Source: Deltaproteobacteria bacterium (lineage in GTDB: Bacteria; Myxococcota_A; UBA796; UBA9615). From it: 8,784 bases of DNA. Shown here in pieces: positions 1 to 5,259 of the stretch. Position numbers and translations under genes: made by a program. The notes beneath the pieces were generated by a model. It made no database searches, had not been told where the DNA came from, and saw nothing but the letters and a program-made list of their open reading frames with translations. The DNA is taken from positions 1-8,784 of the forward strand of contig JAJDAI010001008.1 of assembly GCA_029261955.1 (NCBI GenBank), written 5' to 3'. The first letter of the stretch is position 1. Every line of letters starts with the position of its first letter.

Positions 1-79
1 AGGCGACTGCGACGACGGCGACGCCGGATTCAACCCCGACGCCTACGACATCTGCGACGACGGCATCGACCAGGACTGC
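1..79 (+). repeat. 79-base exact direct repeat, left copy (touches window edge)
   Basis: Bases 1-79 are identical to 556-634; the first mismatch is at 80 (a) against 635 (t). The repeat encodes the MopE-type motif of the left-edge gene, and the 555-base offset is a whole number of codons (185). The match may continue to the left of the window. Confidence 0.95.
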
Positions 80-1480
80 ACCGGCGCCGACATCGCCTGC
101 ACCACCCCCTGCGGCAACGGCGTGCTCGACCCCGGCGAGGAGGTCGACCCCCCGCTGAGCTTCTACAGCACGCTGACGGTCGACCCGGTGACCTGCCGCT
201 ACGACCTGAGCGGCATCACCCAGCTCTACTGCAGCGGCACCTGCACCTGGGCCGGCCCTCCGGGCTGTGACCAGGCCGACGCCGACGTGCTCTGCCAGCT
301 CACCCTGGATGACCCCTTCGCCACCGCGTCCAGCTGGACGTCGGCGACCGCGCAGCCCTTCGGCGGCTTCACCTGCCCCGGCTACGGCACCGAGTTCCTC
401 GAGGTGGCGCCACGGTCCTTCACCACCGAGGTCACCCCCTGGTTCCAGGACTGGAGCATCCTCGCCAACCACGGGCCCGGCTCGATCATCCTCGACCCCG
501 TCTGCCTGCCCTGCTCCACCTCGGACGGTGACGGCGACGGCTTCTCGCCCTGCGCAGGCGACTGCGACGACGGCGACGCCGGATTCAACCCCGACGCCTA
601 CGACATCTGCGACGACGGCATCGACCAGGACTGCTCCGGCGACGACACCGTGTGCACGTCCAGCTGCGGCAACGGCACGCTGGATCCGGGCGAGGAGATC
701 GACCCGCCGGTGAGCCCCTTCTCCTCGGTCTCGGTCGACCCGGCGACCTGCCGCTTCGACTTCAGCCCGGTCACGCAGCTCTACTGCAACGGCAGCTGCA
801 CCTGGGCCGGCAGCTACGCCTGCGACCAGGGCGACGCCGACGCGCTCTGCCAGCTCAAGCTGGACGACATCGGCGCCTACGCGCTGACCTGGACCGACAC
901 CACCGCGCAGTCCTTCGGCGGCTTCACCTGCGAGGGCAGCGGCACAGCCCTGCCGACCGTCGCGCCCCGCGCCCCGGCCATCACGGTGGTGCCCTGGTAC
1001 CAGGACAGCAGCATCCTCGCGAACCACGGCGCGGGCGACATCATCCTCGACCCCGACTGCGTGCCCGAGACCTGCGGTGACGGCATCCTGGGGCCGACCG
1101 AGGAGATCGACCCGCCGGTGAGCCCCTTCTCCACGGTCTCGGTGGATCCGACCACCTGCCGCTTCGACTTCAGCGGTGTGCGGCAGCTCTACTGCAACGG
1201 CACCTGCACCTGGGCCGGCGCCAACGACTGCCAGCAGGAGGACGCGGACGCCTTCTGCCAGCTGATCACCGACAACCTCGGGTCCGTGGCGAGCAGCTAC
1301 ACCGCGAGCACGGCGCAGGCCTTCGGCGGCTTCACCTGCGAGGGCAGCGGCACGGCCCTGCCCATGGTCGCGCCTCGCGCACCGGCGATCACGGTCACCC
1401 CGTACTTCCAGGACTCGAGCGTCCTGGCCAACCACGGTTCGGGCGACATCATCCTGGACCCGATCTGCACGGACCCCTGA
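1..1480 (+). CDS. Secreted Cys-rich repeat protein with MopE-type metal-binding motifs (5' end missing)
   Basis: The frame is open from base 2 to the TGA at 1478-1480, and coding-type sequence runs off the left edge, so the GTG at 122 is not the real start. The visible 492 residues hold a MopE-type motif (bases 2-85, GDCDDGD...FNPDAYDICDDGIDQDC), then three repeats of exactly 132 residues. A second MopE-type insert, with a DGDGDGF calcium-loop-like stretch, lies between repeats 1 and 2; repeats 2 and 3 are joined only by VPET. Each repeat has eight Cys at matching positions and opens with CG(N/D)G...EE-x-DPP, like the start of myxococcal Cys-rich repeats, but the rest matches no family I recognise. 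The visible part has one lysine. Paired cysteines imply export; the signal peptide would lie off the window. The protein ends right after repeat 3 with no anchor or sorting tail. A structural, adhesive or metal-binding surface role is inference. Confidence 0.85.
   Translation, partial: GDCDDGDAGFNPDAYDICDDGIDQDCTGADIACTTPCGNGVLDPGEEVDPPLSFYSTLTVDPVTCRYDLSGITQLYCSGTCTWAGPPGCDQADADVLCQLTLDDPFATASSWTSATAQPFGGFTCPGYGTEFLEVAPRSFTTEVTPWFQDWSILANHGPGSIILDPVCLPCSTSDGDGDGFSPCAGDCDDGDAGFNPDAYDICDDGIDQDCSGDDTVCTSSCGNGTLDPGEEIDPPVSPFSSVSVDPATCRFDFSPVTQLYCNGSCTWAGSYACDQGDADALCQLKLDDIGAYALTWTDTTAQSFGGFTCEGSGTALPTVAPRAPAITVVPWYQDSSILANHGAGDIILDPDCVPETCGDGILGPTEEIDPPVSPFSTVSVDPTTCRFDFSGVRQLYCNGTCTWAGANDCQQEDADAFCQLITDNLGSVASSYTASTAQAFGGFTCEGSGTALPMVAPRAPAITVTPYFQDSSVLANHGSGDIILDPICTDP
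110..505 (+). repeat. 132-aa Cys-rich repeat, copy 1
   Basis: First of three equal-length repeats in the left-edge gene, from the Cys of CGNG to the Cys of ILDPVC. Shared landmarks are DPGEE-x-DPP, TVDP-x-TCR, QLYC-x-G-x-CTWAG, CDQ-x-DAD, LCQL, FGGFTC-x-G-x-GT, VAPR, LANHG and IILDP-x-C. This copy is the most divergent: it has PGYG where the others have EGSG, and SFTTEVTPW where copy 2 has APAITVVPW. Confidence 0.85.
556..634 (+). repeat. 79-base exact direct repeat, internal copy
   Basis: Internal partner of bases 1-79. It encodes the MopE-type motif between Cys-rich repeats 1 and 2. Identity at synonymous positions as well points to recent duplication or gene conversion, because the flanking 132-aa repeats 1 and 2 differ at many positions. 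Confidence 0.95.
665..1060 (+). repeat. 132-aa Cys-rich repeat, copy 2
   Basis: Second copy, 555 bases after the first and aligning with it without gaps, with all eight Cys conserved. It is close to copy 3 at the DNA level; for example, a stretch of about 33 bases starting near 692 (EEIDPPVSPFS) is identical to one starting near 1098. Copies 2 and 3 therefore probably arose by a later duplication than copy 1, or have been homogenised. Confidence 0.85.
1073..1468 (+). repeat. 132-aa Cys-rich repeat, copy 3
   Basis: Third copy, gap-free against copies 1 and 2, with all eight Cys kept. It opens with CGDGILGPTEE where the others have CGNG-x-LDPGEE. It follows copy 2 after a four-residue linker with no MopE-type insert, and the protein ends four codons after its last Cys. 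Confidence 0.85.
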
Positions 1481-1487
1481 GCGGAAC

Positions 1488-1525
1488 AGGAGGGGGGGAG
1501 CCCACCCGAGGCTCCCCCCCCTCCT
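1488..1525. terminator. Strong GC hairpin after the left-edge gene
   Basis: An 11-bp perfect stem (1492-1502 with 1510-1520) and a 7-base loop are extended by four more pairs (1488-1491 with 1522-1525) across one bulged C at 1521. It starts 8 bases after the TGA. No T-run follows on the plus strand, so it could be a rho-independent-like hairpin, an RNA 3'-end stabiliser, or a shared barrier between the two convergent genes. Confidence 0.55.
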
Positions 1526-1551
1526 CGCCCGGACGACTCGCCAGAACCCAG

Positions 1552-1592
1552 AGCGGCCGAGTGGGACTCACATCCTGCTCGGCCGCTTTGTG
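1552..1592 (+). terminator. Probable intrinsic terminator of the left-edge gene
   Basis: A 10-bp perfect stem, AGCGGCCGAG (1552-1561) with CTCGGCCGCT (1578-1587), has a 16-base loop and is followed by TTTGTG, a short T-rich tail. The orientation suits the plus-strand gene ending at 1480. The stem could also act on the convergent minus-strand transcript. Confidence 0.5.
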
Positions 1593-1608
1593 TCACACGG
1601 TTGTGTGA
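1593..1608. promoter_or_regulatory. Short palindrome between convergent genes
   Basis: TCACAC-GGTT-GTGTGA is a perfect 6-bp inverted repeat with a 4-base centre, 17 bases past the stop of the minus-strand radical SAM gene. It could be a small RNA hairpin at that gene's 3' end or a protein-binding site. Its position after two stop codons favours the hairpin. Confidence 0.3.
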
Positions 1609-1624
1609 TACGGAATGGAGCCCT

Positions 1625-3088
1625 CTAGCTGAGGTCCATCTCCTGGTACTGCCCCTCGGGCTTCTGCACCAGCATCTGCCAGGCCGTGCTCATGGAGCGG
1701 CGCACCTCGTGCCAGGACTTCATGCGGCCCATGGTCTTCGCGGCGAAGATCGGGCGGTAGTAGAAGCGCACGTAGGCGAGCTGGGTCAGGGCCTGGATCT
1801 CCGTCTCCGACATGTCGCAGCCAGGGCGGGGGATGTAGCTGTCGTAGCTCTCGTCCAGGATGTACTTCTGCCAGTAGTCCTCGCCGTACTCCTTGACGTA
1901 CATGTCGTAGAGCGCGGTGCCGGGCATCGGCGTGACCTTGCTGAACTGGGCGTAGTCGCAGTCCAGCTCGATGGCGTAGCGGATGGTCTGCCGCACGGTG
2001 TGCACGGTCTCGCCCGGGTTGCCGACCATGAAGTAGCCGAACACGTCGATGTTCGCGTCCTTCGTCTCCTGCACCGTCCGCTTCGCCTGCTCCAGGTCCG
2101 CTGCCTTCAGCAGGGTCCGCAGGATCTCGCGGTTGCCCGACTCGAGCCCGTAGTAGATGCGCACGCAGCCGCCGCGGGCCATGGCCTGGAGCATCTCCTT
2201 GGAGACGCAGTCCACGCGGGTCCGCGCGGCCCAGATGACGTCCAGCTTGCGGCGGTGGATCTCGTTGGAGATCTCGATCACGCGGTCCTTCTGGATGGTG
2301 AAGGCCGAGTCGAAGAAGTCGTACTCGCGGATGCCGTGGTCGCGGTAGCCCTGCTCGATCTCGTCGACCACGTCCATGGGCGTGCGCGGCCGGAACTTGA
2401 GCCCGCCCTGCTCGCAGAAGATGCAGCGGTAGGGGCAGCCGCGGCTGGTCATCAGGCAGCTGAAGTTCTTGTACTTGCTGATGAACGAGTAATAGAGGCT
2501 GTTGTCCTGCAGGTGCCGCGCGGGGCGCGCCGCGTCGCTGATGTTGGCCAGCGTCGGCGCGTTGCCGGTGTAGATGATCTCGCGCGTGTTCGGGTCCCGG
2601 TAGACGAGGCCGGTGAGGTCCCGCAGCTCGCCGCCGGTGTGCAGCGCGTGCAGCAGGTGCGGCAGCGTCATCTCCGCCTCGCCCGTGACCCCGTAGTCCA
2701 GACACTCGTGCGTCATGGACTCCTTCGGGTACATGCCCATGTGCACGCCGCCCACGATCACGGGCACGTCCACCTGCTCCTTGAGCGCCTTGACCCAGCT
2801 GAGGGTCTGGTAGAAGAGGTAGGTCGTGATGGTGTAGCCGACGTAGTCCGGGCCGAACTCCTGGAGCCGCTGGACCGTCTCCTCGACGGAGAGGTTCTCC
2901 GCGTTCACGTCGATGAACTGGACCTCCACGCCGTGCTGCTCGAGGCAGCCCGCCACGTAGAGCAGCGAGAGCGAGGGGAAGACCCCGTAGTTCTCTTTGA
3001 CGGCCTTGATGCCGGGCTCGTTCTTGATCGCGCCGTAGGGCGGATAGACGAGGGAGACCTTCATTCCCCGCAAGTCGAAGCGTTCCAT
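1625..3088 (-). CDS. B12-binding-domain radical SAM enzyme, substrate unknown
   Basis: The 487-residue product begins with a Rossmann-like B12-binding-type domain (about residues 9-155: KVSLVYPPYG, PSLSLLYVAGCLE, VQFIDVNAE, VIVGGVHMGMYP, GEAE). The radical SAM core follows, with the 4Fe-4S motif C218-x3-C222-x2-C225 (RGCPYRCIFC), YGLESGN (313-319), FMVGNPGET (353-361) and TPMPGT (386-391). This layout is typical of class B radical SAM methylases and BchE-like enzymes; I see no DxHxxG cobalamin motif, which many members lack. The start at 3088 (MERFDLRGMKV) is chosen for GAGAGG six bases upstream and because homology-like sequence begins just after it. The frame stays open to 3268, but those 60 extra codons lack family features and overlap the next gene. 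A TACATTGC element at 3140-3133 suggests its own promoter. No neighbour reveals the substrate. Confidence 0.9.
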   Translation of the reverse strand: MERFDLRGMKVSLVYPPYGAIKNEPGIKAVKENYGVFPSLSLLYVAGCLEQHGVEVQFIDVNAENLSVEETVQRLQEFGPDYVGYTITTYLFYQTLSWVKALKEQVDVPVIVGGVHMGMYPKESMTHECLDYGVTGEAEMTLPHLLHALHTGGELRDLTGLVYRDPNTREIIYTGNAPTLANISDAARPARHLQDNSLYYSFISKYKNFSCLMTSRGCPYRCIFCEQGGLKFRPRTPMDVVDEIEQGYRDHGIREYDFFDSAFTIQKDRVIEISNEIHRRKLDVIWAARTRVDCVSKEMLQAMARGGCVRIYYGLESGNREILRTLLKAADLEQAKRTVQETKDANIDVFGYFMVGNPGETVHTVRQTIRYAIELDCDYAQFSKVTPMPGTALYDMYVKEYGEDYWQKYILDESYDSYIPRPGCDMSETEIQALTQLAYVRFYYRPIFAAKTMGRMKSWHEVRRSMSTAWQMLVQKPEGQYQEMDLS

Positions 3089-3132
3089 CAACGTCCTCTC
3101 AGCAGCGGCCTGTCGGGAGGTGGCCGGCCAAA

Positions 3133-3140
3133 GCAATGTA
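3133..3140 (-). promoter_or_regulatory. Putative -10 element of the radical SAM gene
   Basis: Read on the minus strand the sequence is TACATTGC, matching the TAnnnTGC element seen before other genes in this window. It lies in the 101-base gap after the coiled-coil gene and about 45 bases before the ATG at 3088. No TTGACA-like -35 box is visible upstream. Confidence 0.4.
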
Positions 3141-3189
3141 GCCGCGGGCTCTGGGGACCGCCCAGAAACCCGATCGATCGCCCAGGGGG

Positions 3190-4374
3190 CTACTTCCGGG
3201 GCTTCTTGCCCTTGCTCCGGGAGCGGGGCGTCGACGCGGCGTCGCGGGCGGCTTCGGCCCGGCGCCACATCACGGTCAGCGCCTGCATGGGCACGAAGAC
3301 CATGTCGGTGGAGACGTTCACGCGGGCCATCTGGTTGTCGCGCGCATCCGCGAAGGAGTCACGCAAGGCCCGGGCGAGGTCCGCGGGGCCGACCGGCACG
3401 TCCAGGTCGTTGATCGGAAGCTCGATGCCGAGCAGGCCGCCGAGGTCGACCGCCCTGGTCTCCGAGCGCGCCCCGATGTTCACGACGAAGCGCGACAGCG
3501 CGGCGAGCACGCGGAAGGCGAAGCGGGCCTGCAGGTCCGACTTGCCCTGGCGGGCGCGGTCGTGGGTGGGGAACTCCACCGGCAGGACCGCCAGCAGGCG
3601 GCCCGAGTTGCTGCCGTCTTCCCCCTGCTTCATGGTCACCGCGACCGCGACCCCGAGGCGCAGCGGGTCGTAGCTGGGCGCCGCCGGCGGCGCGAGGTGG
3701 GGCTCCAGCTGCGTCTTCAGCAGCGCGTGGTGATCCTGCACGACGCCGCGGTAGGTCTCCGGGAGCAGCTCCAGGGTGTCCATGCGCTCGTCGAGCTTGC
3801 GGAACTCCTCGAGCCGCGACGCGAGCTCGGGGTCTTCCTTGAAGGCGCGGACGCGGGTCTCGGCCGCCTCCATCTGCTCCCGCCAGGCGCGGTCGCGTGC
3901 GACGAGCTCCGAGGTGCCGGTCAGCAGCGTGCGCTGGACCGTGGTGGCCTGCATGTCGTAGCGCTTGCTGGCGACGTCGCGCCGCAGCGTCAGCGACTTG
4001 CGGATCTCCGCCGCGTTGCCGGCGAGCCCGTCCTGCACGCTGCCCAGCTCCAGGTAGAGCTGCTCCAGCTTCTCCTGGAGGCCCTCCTCGGTCGCGCGCA
4101 TCTCCTCGAGGTTCTCGAGCAGGGCGACCAGTTCGGCGTCCACGCTGGCCTCGACCTCCCGCAGGGCGCGCTGCAGCGCCAGCGGGCCTTCGGGCTCCAT
4201 CTCCTGATCTTCGTCGTCGATCAAATCCACGATCTTGCCGTCCTCGAATGCGTCCGGGTCCGTCTTGCCCCCGATGGTGTCGGGGTCGTCGGGCCGCTTG
4301 ATCTTCTTGGTCTGCACGGTCGGCGCGCCCGCACGGCGGGCGCGGCCAGGGCCGTGATCGGTTTCGAGCGCCAT
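3190..4374 (-). CDS. Coiled-coil protein of unknown function
   Basis: I do not recognise the family of this 394-residue protein. It has four parts: a basic start (residues 10-27, with RARR and KKIKR), an acidic linker (39-62, including DLIDDEDQEMEPE), a long heptad-rich coiled-coil region (about 66-225, rich in Leu, Glu and Arg), and a mixed alpha/beta-looking C-terminal part (233-375: LRLGVAVAVTM, GRLLAVLPVEFP, ARFAFRVLAAL, DMVFVPMQALTVMW) that ends in a basic tail (SRSKGKKPRK). It has no signal peptide or membrane segment and no cysteine, so it is probably cytoplasmic. The ATG at 4374 is well supported by GGAGG five bases upstream. The gene is divergent from the methyltransferase gene and 101 bases upstream of the radical SAM gene in the same direction. 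Codon use fits a real gene; the charged ends could bind nucleic acid, but that is a guess. Confidence 0.8.
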   Translation of the reverse strand: MALETDHGPGRARRAGAPTVQTKKIKRPDDPDTIGGKTDPDAFEDGKIVDLIDDEDQEMEPEGPLALQRALREVEASVDAELVALLENLEEMRATEEGLQEKLEQLYLELGSVQDGLAGNAAEIRKSLTLRRDVASKRYDMQATTVQRTLLTGTSELVARDRAWREQMEAAETRVRAFKEDPELASRLEEFRKLDERMDTLELLPETYRGVVQDHHALLKTQLEPHLAPPAAPSYDPLRLGVAVAVTMKQGEDGSNSGRLLAVLPVEFPTHDRARQGKSDLQARFAFRVLAALSRFVVNIGARSETRAVDLGGLLGIELPINDLDVPVGPADLARALRDSFADARDNQMARVNVSTDMVFVPMQALTVMWRRAEAARDAASTPRSRSKGKKPRK

Positions 4375-4396
4375 GGGCTCCTCCGGGAATCAGGGG

Positions 4397-4404
4397 GCAT
4401 CTTA
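4397..4404 (-). promoter_or_regulatory. Putative -10 element of the coiled-coil gene
   Basis: The minus strand reads TAAGATGC, 22 bases before the ATG at 4374. Transcription starting about 6-8 bases downstream would give a short leader that still includes the GGAGG ribosome-binding site. No clear -35 box is seen. Confidence 0.45.
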
Positions 4405-4446
4405 CTCCCCCAAGCGCGCTGCGCTCGCGCAGGTCGTCCGGCGCGG

Positions 4447-4454
4447 TGACATGA
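4447..4454 (+). promoter_or_regulatory. Weak putative -10 element of the methyltransferase gene
   Basis: TGACATGA is a degenerate match to the TAnnnTGC element (third T and the following G kept, A and C changed), about 48 bases before the ATG at 4503 in the divergent intergenic region. CATGAT, four bases further on, is an alternative. Support is weak. Confidence 0.2.
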
Positions 4455-4502
4455 TCGCCCCCGACCGCAGACTGCCTGCCTCAACACCGGAGAGCTCCCC
4501 GC

Positions 4503-5219
4503 ATGCCCGTCGACCCCCTGCATGACCGAAAGGGCGAGATCTCGTCTGAATTCAACGGCATCGCGAAGCGCTACGACCTGCTGTCGGTCTACGACCCCAG
4601 CTTCCTGCGGAACATCCGCATCAGCGCCGAGCGCATGAAGCTGGCGCCGAAGCCGCGGGTGCTCGACCTCTGCTGCGGCACCGGGCAGAGCATCCGCATG
4701 ACGCAGGACGCCTACCCCGGCGCGACCGTCGTGGGGATCGATCGCAGCCCCGGCATGCTGGAGGTCGCGAAGGGCAAGGACCTGGGCGAGAACGTGACCC
4801 TGCTCGAGGGCGACGCCCAGGACCCCGCGGCCTCGGGGGTGCAGGGGCCCTTCGACGCCGTGTTCAGCTCCTGGGGCATCCGCAACGTGCCCGATCCCGA
4901 CCTGTTCCTGAAGAGCGCCTTCGACCTGCTGGAGCCCGGCGGCACCCTGGCCTTCCACGAGTTCGTGCTGGCCGATCGCAAGGCGACGAAGGTCCGCTGG
5001 GACGTGCTGTCCTGGGGCTTCATCATGCCCTTCGGCGTGCTGACCTCCCCCGGCAGCAAGATGTATCACTACCTCTGGAAGAGCGTGGCCGACTGGATCA
5101 CGGCGGACGAGCTGTGCGAGCGCATGCGCGCCGCCGGCTTCGAGAACGTGCGGACCGAGCCCTTCGGCCTGTGGTGGAAGGGCATCCTCCACACCTTCCT
5201 CGCGACGAAGCCGAAGTAG
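4503..5219 (+). CDS. UbiE/MenG-like class I SAM-dependent methyltransferase
   Basis: The 238-residue protein carries class I methyltransferase motifs: VLDLCCGTGQ (motif I, 53-62), VVGIDRSPGML (76-86, with D80 placed to bind the SAM ribose), GDAQD (103-107), FDAVFSSWGIRNVPD (117-131) and LLEPGGTLAFHEF (142-154). FNGIAKRYDLL near the start, GIRNV, and the C-terminal GILHTFLATKP resemble UbiE/COQ5/MenG, the C-methyltransferases of demethylmenaquinone and the ubiquinone precursor, and the length is close to that family's. A quinone role is therefore likely but unproven, because related methyltransferases of this group act on other lipids. The ATG at 4503 has GGAGAG eight bases upstream. It is divergent from the coiled-coil gene, and the membrane glycosyltransferase gene starts 40 bases downstream. 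No other quinone gene is in the window. Confidence 0.85.
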   Translation: MPVDPLHDRKGEISSEFNGIAKRYDLLSVYDPSFLRNIRISAERMKLAPKPRVLDLCCGTGQSIRMTQDAYPGATVVGIDRSPGMLEVAKGKDLGENVTLLEGDAQDPAASGVQGPFDAVFSSWGIRNVPDPDLFLKSAFDLLEPGGTLAFHEFVLADRKATKVRWDVLSWGFIMPFGVLTSPGSKMYHYLWKSVADWITADELCERMRAAGFENVRTEPFGLWWKGILHTFLATKPK

Positions 5220-5247
5220 CCCCCCGCAGGCTGGATCCGCTGCCTGC

Positions 5248-5255
5248 TACCTTGC
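5248..5255 (+). promoter_or_regulatory. Putative -10 element giving a leaderless transcript
   Basis: TACCTTGC lies with its hexamer (5248-5253) six bases before the GTG at 5260, so transcription would begin at or next to the start codon. This fits the lack of any Shine-Dalgarno sequence before that GTG. It matches the TAnnnTGC elements before other genes in the window. Confidence 0.4.
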
Positions 5256-5259
5256 CGCC

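Noticed and set aside
122..124. GTG at 122 as the start of the left-edge gene
   Set aside because: The same frame is open to base 2 and encodes a complete MopE-type motif upstream, identical to one inside the gene. The GTG is the Val of CGNGVLDPGEE, inside a repeat.
3121..3180. Palindromes TGGCCGGCCA (3121-3130) and CGATCGATCG (3171-3180)
   Set aside because: Short self-complementary GC-rich stretches like these are common by chance at this composition, and neither is placed like an operator relative to the putative -10.
3089..3268. 60-codon N-terminal extension of the radical SAM frame
   Set aside because: The extension is Arg/Pro/Ala-rich without family features and overlaps the 3' end of the coiled-coil gene. 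A ribosome-binding site lies just before the internal ATG at 3088.
1601..3673. 690-codon plus-strand open frame
   Set aside because: It lies antisense to the radical SAM and coiled-coil genes. The product is Val/Leu/His/Arg/Asp-rich with no domain, as expected from the reverse complement of GC-rich codons, while the minus-strand frames have clear motifs.
4221..5192. 323-codon minus-strand open frame overlapping the methyltransferase gene
   Set aside because: It has no motifs and covers the methyltransferase motifs on the opposite strand, the divergent intergenic region and the start of the coiled-coil gene.
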